In this document: positions 1 through 7,702 of the stretch, piece by piece | How positions within the stretch are numbered: the first letter of the stretch is position 1 | How the letters are laid out: every line of letters starts with the position of its first letter | Assembly: GCA_903894155.1 (NCBI GenBank) | Contig: CAITPF010000050.1 | Span: 1-34,172, forward strand | DNA length: 34,172 nt | Reading direction: 5' to 3' | From: an uncultured beta proteobacterium | Lineage (GTDB): Bacteria > Pseudomonadota > Gammaproteobacteria > Burkholderiales > Burkholderiaceae_B | Program-made: the position numbers and the translations under genes | Notes under the pieces: generated by a model | The model's database searches: none | Told to the model about the DNA's origin: nothing | What the model saw: only the letters and a program-made list of their open reading frames with translations

Positions 1-177
1 ATTCTTGCGGTTGCCCCAACCGCGCAGCCCATCGCCTGCGCCCGGCTGCTCGACTTTGATGACCTCGGCGCCGTGGTCGCCGAGCATCATGCCGATCATG
101 GGGCCGGCGATCAGGCTAGCCAATTCGACTACCCGGATCCCCGCGAGCGATCGTTCGTAATGTGGTACATTGTTCAT
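1..177 (-). CDS. CaiB/BaiF family CoA-transferase, N-terminal part only
   Basis: The reverse strand reads from an ATG at 177 to the window edge without a stop, giving 59 residues. The sequence LAGIRVVELASLIAGPM followed by LGDHGAEVIKVEQPGAGD is the typical start of a family III CoA-transferase: the first beta strand, then the GAEVIKVE motif of the CoA-binding Rossmann fold. Such enzymes move CoA from a donor such as succinyl-CoA to a carboxylic acid in the cytoplasm. The catalytic Asp would lie outside the window, so activity cannot be judged. The gene is divergent from the IclR regulator, only 29 bases apart, and is therefore a likely regulatory target. Family assignment is firm, substrate unknown. 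Confidence 0.88.
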   Translation of the reverse strand, partial: MNNVPHYERSLAGIRVVELASLIAGPMIGMMLGDHGAEVIKVEQPGAGDGLRGWGNRKN

Positions 178-206
178 AATCGCGAATCCTAGAGGAATAT
201 GGCTCC
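178..206. promoter_or_regulatory. Short divergent gap between CoA-transferase and IclR regulator
   Basis: Only 29 bases separate the two divergent start codons, so promoters and operator must overlap the coding starts. The regulator's ribosome binding site AGAGGAA lies at 191-197. It sits inside an imperfect dyad at 184-197 (AATCCTAGAGGAAT, 10 of 14 positions symmetric), which could be an IclR operator used for autoregulation. I see no convincing -35/-10 pair. Confidence 0.35.
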
Positions 207-1004
207 ATGGTCAAGGAACTCACGCCAACCTCCGGCGCGCATCGCGCCGCTGGCCGCATCCTCGACGTGCTCGAACACCTGGCCCAAGGGGGTCAAACGC
301 TGACCCTCGCCGACCTGAGCCACCGCCTCGGCGTCCCCAAGAGCAGCATGCTGCCGCTGCTGCGCACGCTCGTTGCGCGCAAATGGATCGAGCAACCGAC
401 GCCCATCAGTTATCGGCTTTCGGATCGCCACCCCATTGCGGGCCGATGGAACGCCGAACCGCTTGAGCTTCCCAAGGTGGCACGCCCCTTCCTCGAGCGA
501 CTGACGCACGACACCGGCGAGTCAAGTTTTATCGGCGTGCTGCCGCATGGCGCCGACAGTGTCGTCTACATCGAAAAGGTCGAAAGCCCACAGGTGATCC
601 GGTACAGCGCCGAACTGGGCGAGCAGCGGCCACTGCACTGCACCGCCGTCGGGATGGCCGTGTTTGCCTACCTGGCCCCCACCCAGCGCGACGAGTTGCT
701 GCGCAGCATTCGCCCGCGCAAGTTCACCGGCCGCACAAGCACCAGCCCCGCCACGATCAAGCGCAGGCTGTCCCAGGTGCGGCAAGATGGCGTCATCGTG
801 ACCCTCGAGGAGTATGTCCAGGGCGCGGGGGCAATTGCGGCGCCGATCTTCGACCGCAACAACGTGGTCGTCGGCGCTCTGTCGCTTGCCGGTCCGGCCG
901 ATCGCCTGCGCGCGCGGCTCGACCCATTGGTCGATGCAGTCAAGACCAGTTCGCTCGCCATTTCGGTCGCGCTCGGCTGGCGCCCGGCGACGGCCCCCCG
1001 TTAA
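207..1004 (+). CDS. IclR family transcriptional regulator
   Basis: A 265-residue protein of normal IclR length. An N-terminal winged helix-turn-helix spans about residues 15-75 (LTLADLSHRLGVPKSSMLPL is the recognition core). A C-terminal effector-binding domain follows, with the family-typical stretches VVYIEKVES, LHCTAVGMAVFAYL and GAIAAPIFDRNNVVVGALSLAGP. IclR proteins bind as dimers next to aromatic or aliphatic acid catabolic genes and respond to a pathway metabolite. The ATG at 207 is chosen because AGAGGAA stands about nine bases upstream; a nearer ATG at 199 is in another frame with no open reading. It is divergent from one CoA-transferase and 26 bases upstream of another, so it probably controls this catabolic island. 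Effector unknown. Confidence 0.93.
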   Translation: MVKELTPTSGAHRAAGRILDVLEHLAQGGQTLTLADLSHRLGVPKSSMLPLLRTLVARKWIEQPTPISYRLSDRHPIAGRWNAEPLELPKVARPFLERLTHDTGESSFIGVLPHGADSVVYIEKVESPQVIRYSAELGEQRPLHCTAVGMAVFAYLAPTQRDELLRSIRPRKFTGRTSTSPATIKRRLSQVRQDGVIVTLEEYVQGAGAIAAPIFDRNNVVVGALSLAGPADRLRARLDPLVDAVKTSSLAISVALGWRPATAPR

Positions 1005-1030
1005 TCGCTTCGCCCTTGCACGACACACAC

Positions 1031-2266
1031 ATGAACACGCTGCTCGATGGAGTTGTGGTCCTTGACCTGACGCGCTTTTTCTCCGGCCCACAATGCACCC
1101 TGCTGCTGGCGGGCATGGGCGCCGAGGTCATCAAGATCGACGACCCGCGCTCCGGCGACCCGACGGCCTTCGCCCCGCCGTTCGCCGGGCCTTCAGGCGT
1201 ATCCTTCGACCGGATGACGGACACCGATATGGGGCTTGCCTACCTGAAGCGCCAGCGCGGGAAGAAATCGATCACGCTCGACCTGAAATCGCCAGCCGGA
1301 CGCGATGTCTTCATGGATTTGGTCCGGACAGCCGATGTCGTCGTGGATAACTTCAGTTCCGGGGTCACGACACGCCTGGGCATTGACTACGCAGTTCTCT
1401 CGCAGGTGAACCCCGCGATCGTGTGCTGTTCGCTGACCGGATACGGGCAGACCGGCCCGGACCACGACGCCAAGGCCTATGACCTCATGGTGCAGGCCGC
1501 GGTGGGGCTGGTCGGCCTTTCCGGAACACCCGGGGGCCCGCCCGCAAAGGCAGCGACCGCGATGTCGGACGCGATCGCCGGCGTTTTCGCGGCGACCGGA
1601 ATCGTCTCCGCGCTCTTTCATCGCCAGAAAACCGGCGAGGGTCAGGCGATCGACGTATCAATGGCGGATTGCCTCTTTTCGCTCATCTTCGACGAACCGA
1701 TCGACTGCTATCAGCGACTAGGCGTGCAAACGCGGCAAGGCAACCGGATCATGCGGTTTTCACCCTTCAACGTCTATCGCGCGATCGACGGATGGGTGGC
1801 GATCGGCACGGCAACGCATGCAGAATGGCTGACGCTTCTGGATACCATGGGCCAGGGCGATCTGCCCCGCGAACGCCCCGAGTTCCTGCAGGCAAGCTGG
1901 AGGATCGCCAACAATGACGAGGTCGACGCGGTCGTCAACGCCTGGTTGCGCGACCTGACCTGCGCGCAGGTCATCGAAAGCCTTGGCCGCGCGGGCGTAC
2001 CTTGTAGTCTCGTGCGTTCGATTGACGATGTCCTGGCGTGGGAGCAATTGCGCGCCCGCAAGATGATCGTCGCGCTCACCAACCCGCTGTCCGGGGGCAC
2101 AGTCGACGCCGGCGCGCCCGGCTTCCCGCTCAAGTTCAGCCGCACGCCGGCCTCCTACGACGCGCCCGCTCCCGTGCCGGGCGCGCATACCGATTCGATC
2201 CTCGCCCAGCGCGCCGGATTGACCGAAGCGCAAATTCGCCAATTGCGTGCGGATGGCGTGATCTGA
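1031..2266 (+). CDS. CaiB/BaiF family (class III) CoA-transferase
   Basis: A 411-residue, single-unit family III CoA-transferase of normal length. It carries the N-terminal LDGVVVLDLTRFFSGP strand, GAEVIKIDDPRSGDP, the RGKKSITLDLKSPAG motif near residues 76-90, and VDNFSSGVTTRLGIDY. Asp180, in the context MSDAIAG, sits where the catalytic Asp of formyl-CoA transferase is found, followed by GEGQAIDVSMAD. All features needed for activity are present. The ATG at 1031 is preferred over a TTG at 1016 that would add five residues; neither has a strong ribosome binding site. It follows the IclR gene by 26 bases and probably supplies the CoA-activation step for the acid degraded by the neighbouring dehydrogenases. 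The substrate cannot be told from sequence. Confidence 0.92.
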   Translation: MNTLLDGVVVLDLTRFFSGPQCTLLLAGMGAEVIKIDDPRSGDPTAFAPPFAGPSGVSFDRMTDTDMGLAYLKRQRGKKSITLDLKSPAGRDVFMDLVRTADVVVDNFSSGVTTRLGIDYAVLSQVNPAIVCCSLTGYGQTGPDHDAKAYDLMVQAAVGLVGLSGTPGGPPAKAATAMSDAIAGVFAATGIVSALFHRQKTGEGQAIDVSMADCLFSLIFDEPIDCYQRLGVQTRQGNRIMRFSPFNVYRAIDGWVAIGTATHAEWLTLLDTMGQGDLPRERPEFLQASWRIANNDEVDAVVNAWLRDLTCAQVIESLGRAGVPCSLVRSIDDVLAWEQLRARKMIVALTNPLSGGTVDAGAPGFPLKFSRTPASYDAPAPVPGAHTDSILAQRAGLTEAQIRQLRADGVI

Positions 2267-2396
2267 TGTTTCACGCCTGGAGAATCGCGGCTCCCCCGTT
2301 GCGACGGCGCTATTGCGCAAACGAGCGGCTCTCCACTACCATGAACTTCAGTCGTGCAAGAAAAATAGCTGATAAAGAAAGGATGGAGACAGCACA
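2267..2396 (+). promoter_or_regulatory. Intergenic region before the SDR gene
   Basis: This 130-base gap is the longest inside the first plus-strand gene run and becomes AT-richer toward its 3' end (2341-2390), so it may hold a promoter for the SDR, acyl-CoA dehydrogenase and tandem CoA-transferase genes. A purine-rich ribosome binding site, AAAGGATGGAGA, lies at 2378-2389. I see no promoter pair I would defend and no hairpin. Confidence 0.3.
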
Positions 2397-3182
2397 ATGA
2401 ATTATGGACTTGAAGGCAAGACCGCCCTCGTCGTGGGCGGCGCAACCGGCATCGGCTTTGCCGCGGCAAGCCTGATGGGACACGAGGGCATGCGCATCGC
2501 AGTCGCCGACATCAATGCAGAATCCGCGCGCCTGGGCGCCGAGCGGCTCACGGCGGACGGCATCAAGGCGATCGGCATCCGTGCCGACGTCACCAAACTC
2601 GACGATGTGTTCGCAATGGTTGCCCAGGTCGAGGCTGAACTTGGCCCCGTCGACGTCCTGCTCAACAGTGCCGCGGTGCTCGATGACAAGCTGTTCCTTG
2701 AATCCTCGCCCCAGGATTGGGACCGCATGCTCAAGGTATGCCTTTATGGCCCGATGAACGTGCTGCACGCGGTGCTGCCGGGCATGGTGCAGCGCCGCCA
2801 CGGGCGTGTCATCTGCATGGCGTCCGACTCGGCGCGCGTCGGGCAGGCACGGCTTTCGTACTACGCGGCGGCCAAGGCGGGCGTGATCGCACTGGTGAAG
2901 TCCGTCGCGCAGGAAGTCGGCCCCAACGGCGTCACGCTCAATATCGTGTCGCCCGGCGCAACCAACACCGAGATGCGACAGGTGCGCGAAGAAGGCCTCA
3001 AAGCCTCGATGGGCGAAGAAAAATACGCCCGACGCGTGCAAACCGTTGTCAAGATGTACCCCACCCGCCGCATCGGCGAGCCCGACGACATCGCCAGCGC
3101 GATCCTCTATCTCGCCAGCGCCCAGGCGTCGTGGGTCACAGGGCAGGTGCTGAGCGTCAACGGTGGCTTCGTGATGCCATGA
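2397..3182 (+). CDS. SDR-family dehydrogenase, BadH-like
   Basis: A 261-residue classical short-chain dehydrogenase. The NAD(P)-binding glycine motif GGATGIG is at 14-20. The usual NNAG is changed to NSAA at 90-93. The catalytic triad is Ser143, Tyr156 and Lys160 (YYAAAK), and the C-terminus is the typical VTGQVLSVNGGFVMP. The stretch VLPGMVQRRHGR followed by MASDSARVG closely resembles, from memory, BadH of Rhodopseudomonas palustris (2-hydroxycyclohexanecarboxyl-CoA dehydrogenase), which has VLPGMVERRHGR and IASDAARVG. It probably oxidises a beta-hydroxyacyl-CoA to the ketoacyl-CoA, fitting the BadI-like hydrolase encoded downstream. It is followed after 9 bases by an acyl-CoA dehydrogenase. 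Fold and chemistry are firm; the alicyclic substrate is inferred. Confidence 0.9.
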   Translation: MNYGLEGKTALVVGGATGIGFAAASLMGHEGMRIAVADINAESARLGAERLTADGIKAIGIRADVTKLDDVFAMVAQVEAELGPVDVLLNSAAVLDDKLFLESSPQDWDRMLKVCLYGPMNVLHAVLPGMVQRRHGRVICMASDSARVGQARLSYYAAAKAGVIALVKSVAQEVGPNGVTLNIVSPGATNTEMRQVREEGLKASMGEEKYARRVQTVVKMYPTRRIGEPDDIASAILYLASAQASWVTGQVLSVNGGFVMP

Positions 3183-3191
3183 GGAGCTGAC

Positions 3192-4349
3192 ATGGAATTC
3201 AAACTCAGCCCCGACCAGGAAGCGATTCAGGAGTCCGCGCGCCGCATGGTGGCACGCGATATCGACCCGGTCACGCGCGCGCATGCAGCGGACAAACCAC
3301 TGCCCAAGGCAGCCCTTTTGCAGATCTACAAGGCGTTCGCGGCCATGGGCATCACGGCGCCGCGCATCCCCGAAGCCGAGGGCGGTGGCGGCCTGAGCAT
3401 GCTGAACTACGGGCTTGTGTTCGAGCAGTTGCCCCCGGCACTGGCGATTTCCCTGCTGGCGCACGAATGCACCGCAGCGCGGATCTACGCCGAAAGCTCT
3501 CCGCAGCAACGCGAGCGCCTCCTGCCTGACCTCTTTGCCGGGACGCGAATCTGCTGCACCGGCACCACAGAGCCTGACGTCGGGTCCGACCCCCGCAGCG
3601 TCACCACGCGCGTCGAGCGCGACGGCGACTGGCTTGCGATCACAGGGCGCAAGATGTGGATCACCAACGTCTCCATTTGCGACATCATCAATGTGTCGTG
3701 CGCCGAGGGGCGCGACGATCGCGGGCTCGCCCGAATGCGGCGCATCATCGTCGAGCGCGACGCGAGCCCCTTCGAAACACGCGAGATCCCGACGCTTGGT
3801 CTCAAGCAAGGCCATCTGGGCGAAGCCGTATTCGAGGGCACACGGGTGCCCGCCGACAACGCGCTGGGCTCGTCCGGGGACGTGGCGCGCGTGCTCACGC
3901 TCACCTGGAACGGCAACCGGCCGCTGGTGGGGCTTGCCGCAGTGCACCTGGCGCAGAAGGCGTTCGACGCCGCGCGCGAATACGCCAAGGTCAGGGTTCA
4001 GTTCGGCAAGGCGATCGGCAAGCACCAGCTGGTGCAAAAGAACCTCGCCGATATCGAGACCGCGATCGTCTCGGCGCGACTGCTGTGCTACTACGCACTG
4101 GATTGCATCGACCGCGGCATGCGCGCCAACGGTATCTCGGCGATGGCCAAACGGTACGCCACGACAGCCTGCGAGCAGGCGGTGTCGCTGGCGCTGCATG
4201 TGCATGGCGCGATCGGCATCAGCACCGAGCTCGGCCTGGAGCAACTCTACCGCGACATTCGCATGCTGCCGATCCCCGACGGCACCAACGACATTCTTAC
4301 GCTGATCCAGGGCCGGGAAATCACCGACCTCGAAGCGTTTCGCAACTGA
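3192..4349 (+). CDS. Acyl-CoA dehydrogenase, first of two paralogues
   Basis: A 385-residue FAD-dependent acyl-CoA dehydrogenase that introduces a double bond into an acyl-CoA thioester and passes electrons to ETF. Landmarks are the FAD/substrate loop CTGTTEPDVGSDPRS (122-136), KMWITN, the helix with RVQFGKAIGKHQLVQ (268-282), and HVHGAIGISTELGLEQLYRD (337-354). The usual catalytic Glu of the YEGT motif is Asp363 (IPDGT), and the alternative isovaleryl-type Glu position is Asn242. The protein is clearly paralogous to the dehydrogenase at 11931-13091, sharing long identical runs and the same Asp. It starts 9 bases after the SDR gene with GAGGAG (3181-3186) just upstream, and is followed after 6 bases by a tandem CoA-transferase. 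Function firm, substrate unknown. Confidence 0.94.
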   Translation: MEFKLSPDQEAIQESARRMVARDIDPVTRAHAADKPLPKAALLQIYKAFAAMGITAPRIPEAEGGGGLSMLNYGLVFEQLPPALAISLLAHECTAARIYAESSPQQRERLLPDLFAGTRICCTGTTEPDVGSDPRSVTTRVERDGDWLAITGRKMWITNVSICDIINVSCAEGRDDRGLARMRRIIVERDASPFETREIPTLGLKQGHLGEAVFEGTRVPADNALGSSGDVARVLTLTWNGNRPLVGLAAVHLAQKAFDAAREYAKVRVQFGKAIGKHQLVQKNLADIETAIVSARLLCYYALDCIDRGMRANGISAMAKRYATTACEQAVSLALHVHGAIGISTELGLEQLYRDIRMLPIPDGTNDILTLIQGREITDLEAFRN

Positions 4350-4355
4350 AAACTC

Positions 4356-6395
4356 ATGAACGCAAAACCACTGGAAGGAATCACGGTCGTTGAGCGCGGT
4401 GGGCGACTTTGCGCCGCCGTCGCGGCAACGCTGCTCGCCAATTGCGGCGCCACCGTGATCCGTCTTGAAGAAAGCGCGGGGCGCCCGCAATCGGATCCGT
4501 CATCGTGGCACCTGCACCCGATTGCGCGCGAAGGAAAGCAAATCGTCCAGCCCGATCCGGATCCAGAAGCGCGCGCGGCGCAATGGGACGCGCTGGTGCG
4601 ATCCGCCGACGTGGTGATCCAGTCGGTCGACGTCACGCCCCCGCACCGGGCAGACAGCCCACTCACGGCGGTGTTCACCGGACTCGGGCGCGACGAACCC
4701 GCTTCCCCCTATGGAGCCACGGTCGCTGACGAGTGGCGACTGCAGGCGCTGTGCGGCGTCATGGCGGTGTCAGGTCACCCAGGCCAGGCGCCACAGATCA
4801 CGGCAACCCCGATGCTCGAACTCTGGGCAGGCATCAATGGCGCAACCTCGATCGCCGCGGCGTTGCGCACCGCTGCGGCGTCACGGGGTGTTGTGCTCGA
4901 CCTGGCCATCTATGACACGGCGATGTCGCTGCTGGGCACCTTCCACAACACCGCGATCCTGACGCCCGCGCGTGTCTTTCGCGAAGGTTGCCGGCACCCG
5001 CTGATCGCGCCCTGGAACAGCTACCCGACCGCCGACGGGCGCATCGTCGTCTGCACCACGACCAACGAACACTGGAAGCGCGTGGTCGACCTGATGGGCA
5101 TGCCTGCGCTGGCCGACGATCCGCGATTCGCGCTGATGCCCGACCGGGTTGCGCATGTCGATGAAATCGACGTCCTGATCTCAAACTGGATGTCGGGCAA
5201 AACGACAGCCGAAGCGCTCGATTTGCTTGCCGGCATCGCCATTCCCGCTGGCGAAATCGCGACCATTCCGGACATGATCGCCTCGCAGCGCAAGCAGGGG
5301 CACATCCGGGAAACGGCGAACGACGGCGGCGCGCCACTTGTCTGCCCCGCCCCGATCATCGACATCGACTTTGAGAGTGCCAGCGGCACACCGGCACCCA
5401 AGGCGGCCACACCCACCGGAAACGGCAAGCCGCTGGACGGAATCCGGGTCGTGGAAATCGGCCCCTATACCGCCGGCCCCTTCACGGGCAGGCTGCTCGC
5501 CGCGCTTGGCGCCGAGGTCATCAAGGTCGAGCCTCCCGAGGGCGAAGTCTCGCGCAAGTGGGCACCTGACTTTGGCGGCTTCAGTGGCTACTACCATAAC
5601 TACAACGCAGGCAAGAAGTGCATGCGTCTGGATCTTCGCGATGCTGCGCAAACCGAGCGGCTATGGAGCTTACTGGAAGGGGCGCAGGTGCTGATCCAGA
5701 ACCTGAGTCCGGGCGCGCTTGCGCGGGCCGGTTTCGGCTATGAATCGGTGCGCGCGCGCGCGCCCGGGATCGTCTATTGCTCGATCTCGGGCTTTGGCGC
5801 AAGCGCCAGCCCGCGTCCTGCCGTCGACACGATTATCCAGGCCGCGAGCGGACTCATGGCGCTGGTCGGCAACGACCGCGGCACGCGTGACCAAATGCTG
5901 CTGAAGTCCGGGATTTCCGTGGGGGACCTGATTGCCGCCAACCTGTCCGCCCTGTCGATCATCGCGGCGCTCGCACAGCGTGACCGCAACGGCCAGGGTT
6001 GCCACATTGACGTCTCCATGCAAAGCGCGCTGGCCTGGATGACACAACTCGAGTGGAACACCGCCCCGGACGACCGGATGGACGCCGCGATGCTGTCCTG
6101 CGCAGACGGGTTCGTGTACGCGCCCGCCGTTGACCGGGCGCGCCAGTTCGAAACATCGCCACAAACGACGAGCAAGACCCGCGCGCAGGTCGTGGCCGAA
6201 CTTGCCGAGGCAGGCATCGAGGCCACCCCAGTCCTGGAGCCGCGCGAGGTGATCTCGGTGCACCGCATGGAGCGCCGCATGCTGCTGCAATGGCCGCCCT
6301 TCGGCGACTCCTGGGTTCCGATCCTGTCGTCGCCCCATCGGTGGTCAAGTCGCACGCCGATATCAACCGCTTGTGTCGACCTGGACGCCGCTTAA
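4356..6395 (+). CDS. Tandem two-domain CaiB/BaiF CoA-transferase, copy 1
   Basis: A 679-residue protein made of two CoA-transferase family III units in one chain. Unit 1 (about 1-345) begins LEGITVVERGGRL. It lacks the usual CoA-binding segment of about 70 residues after the first helices and has Glu155 (MLELWAG) at the position of the catalytic Asp. Unit 2 (about 357-679) begins PLDGIRVVEIGPYTAGPF, keeps GAEVIKVEPPEGE and has Asp524 (SVGDLIAAN) at the catalytic position. Unit 2 is also cut short after residue 575. The layout suggests a pseudo-dimer with one working active site. It lies 6 bases after the acyl-CoA dehydrogenase, in the same transcript. A related tandem protein is encoded at 7703-9757. 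Substrate unknown. Confidence 0.9.
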   Translation: MNAKPLEGITVVERGGRLCAAVAATLLANCGATVIRLEESAGRPQSDPSSWHLHPIAREGKQIVQPDPDPEARAAQWDALVRSADVVIQSVDVTPPHRADSPLTAVFTGLGRDEPASPYGATVADEWRLQALCGVMAVSGHPGQAPQITATPMLELWAGINGATSIAAALRTAAASRGVVLDLAIYDTAMSLLGTFHNTAILTPARVFREGCRHPLIAPWNSYPTADGRIVVCTTTNEHWKRVVDLMGMPALADDPRFALMPDRVAHVDEIDVLISNWMSGKTTAEALDLLAGIAIPAGEIATIPDMIASQRKQGHIRETANDGGAPLVCPAPIIDIDFESASGTPAPKAATPTGNGKPLDGIRVVEIGPYTAGPFTGRLLAALGAEVIKVEPPEGEVSRKWAPDFGGFSGYYHNYNAGKKCMRLDLRDAAQTERLWSLLEGAQVLIQNLSPGALARAGFGYESVRARAPGIVYCSISGFGASASPRPAVDTIIQAASGLMALVGNDRGTRDQMLLKSGISVGDLIAANLSALSIIAALAQRDRNGQGCHIDVSMQSALAWMTQLEWNTAPDDRMDAAMLSCADGFVYAPAVDRARQFETSPQTTSKTRAQVVAELAEAGIEATPVLEPREVISVHRMERRMLLQWPPFGDSWVPILSSPHRWSSRTPISTACVDLDAA

Positions 6396-6448
6396 CGGGG
6401 CAGGCTGCGCACTGAGACCGATGGGTCGCAGGCCGGCCAACACGGTGA

Positions 6449-7642
6449 TCAGGAGTTCGCGGGGCCTTTTCGCCGCATCAGGGCGCTTGCGCTGATCACC
6501 AGCGTCGCCACGCCGAAGAGCGCGAAACCAGTGGGATAGCTGCCGGTCGCCACAACGATCGAAGCAAAAACCGCCGGCCCGACCATTCCGCCGAGGTAGG
6601 CGAAAAAGAGCGAGGCGCCTGTCGTGGCCGCCGTGGTTCCGGGTGGCGCGATGCGCGCGACCTCAGCCATGTATACGCCATTCCATCCGATGGCTGCCGA
6701 TCCGAACACCATCATCAGCGCAACGACCGCGGCGAGCGACCACTGGGGTGTCATCAATGCAGTGGCGATCGACGCGAGCGACATGACGACGCCCAGAATG
6801 GCCAGCATCAAATTTGACGAAATAAAGCGATCGGCCACCCATCCCCAGAGGATGCGCGCCACGACGCTGGCAAGCTGGGTCGCAGCCAGCACGAAGCCGG
6901 CCAGCACGAACGGCATTGCCAGATACCCTGTGAGGTAGGCCACGAGATAAGTCGTCAGCGTAAGTTGCACGGTGCAGAATGCGAAGGACATCAGCGCGAG
7001 GCGCCGAAGACCCGCATGCGAGATGACAAACCGGATCGACGCGACGATCTTGCGCACGGAAAAAGGTTTGCCTGGCGTTCTATCGCAATCCAGCGCCTCG
7101 CGCAGTGACGTCGTGGTCAGTATGCAGGCCAGCGTCGCCAGCGCAATGAGCAACGTGTTGACCTGCCACCCGACAAACAGTACGAGCGTCGGTATCAGCA
7201 AGCCCGCGAGGAAGCCACCGAGTGGTACGCCGGTCTGGCGCACGGAGAAGGTCACCGCCATGCGATCGGGTGGCGTCGTCTTCGCCAGGATGTGCGAACT
7301 GGCAGGCGAAATCGGACCATAGCCCAAGCCGATCAGGACCGCACCGAGCACGACCAGCGGCATGAACGCCGTGGCGATCAGCGCCAGGCCGATGGCGCAC
7401 AGAACGAGTCCTGCCTGACACGTGCGGATCGCGCCGTGTCGTGCAACGAGGTTACCCGCGGCAATCGCCGAGAGCATGCCGGAGATGTAGACAATGGAGG
7501 TAACATACCCGACGTACACGGCGGAGAACCCGATCGAATCCGCGGCGACTGGTCCGAAGATCGGGATCGAATTGGTCACCAGCGAAGTGACGACCGTCAA
7601 GGCGAGCATCATCGCCGAAGGCGCAAAAGTTTTCATTGACAT
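6449..7642 (-). CDS. MFS transporter, probable organic-acid importer
   Basis: About 397 residues with twelve predicted membrane segments, typical of the major facilitator superfamily. The loop between segments 2 and 3 (NLVARHGAIRTCQAG) and the matching GWVADRFISSNL in the second half are family signatures. SVRQTGVPLGGFLAGL resembles segment 5 of the aromatic-acid/oxalate-type carriers. It is the only minus-strand gene between two plus-strand catabolic runs and is convergent with the first tandem CoA-transferase, 53 bases away. It probably imports the acid or a related compound across the inner membrane. The start is uncertain: ATG at 7642 is used, ATG at 7636 and GTG at 7657 are alternatives, and none has a clear ribosome binding site. 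Substrate and direction are inferred. Confidence 0.87.
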   Translation of the reverse strand: MSMKTFAPSAMMLALTVVTSLVTNSIPIFGPVAADSIGFSAVYVGYVTSIVYISGMLSAIAAGNLVARHGAIRTCQAGLVLCAIGLALIATAFMPLVVLGAVLIGLGYGPISPASSHILAKTTPPDRMAVTFSVRQTGVPLGGFLAGLLIPTLVLFVGWQVNTLLIALATLACILTTTSLREALDCDRTPGKPFSVRKIVASIRFVISHAGLRRLALMSFAFCTVQLTLTTYLVAYLTGYLAMPFVLAGFVLAATQLASVVARILWGWVADRFISSNLMLAILGVVMSLASIATALMTPQWSLAAVVALMMVFGSAAIGWNGVYMAEVARIAPPGTTAATTGASLFFAYLGGMVGPAVFASIVVATGSYPTGFALFGVATLVISASALMRRKGPANS

Positions 7643-7702
7643 GGCGTTGCCGGGCACTTGACGCCCGCGATCGAACCTGTCTCATCTGGAGGATGGAACT
7701 GA

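Noticed and set aside
2310-4490. Minus-strand open frame of 726 codons
   Set aside because: It lies antisense to the SDR and acyl-CoA dehydrogenase genes, both with clear motifs. Its translation is rich in Arg, His, Ala and Asp with no recognisable domain, typical of shadow frames in high-GC DNA.
7636-7663. Consensus-like TTGACA (7636-7641) and TTGACG (7658-7663) as plus-strand promoter elements
   Set aside because: No acceptable -10 lies 16-18 bases downstream, and the implied transcript would begin almost at the ribosome binding site of the tandem CoA-transferase.
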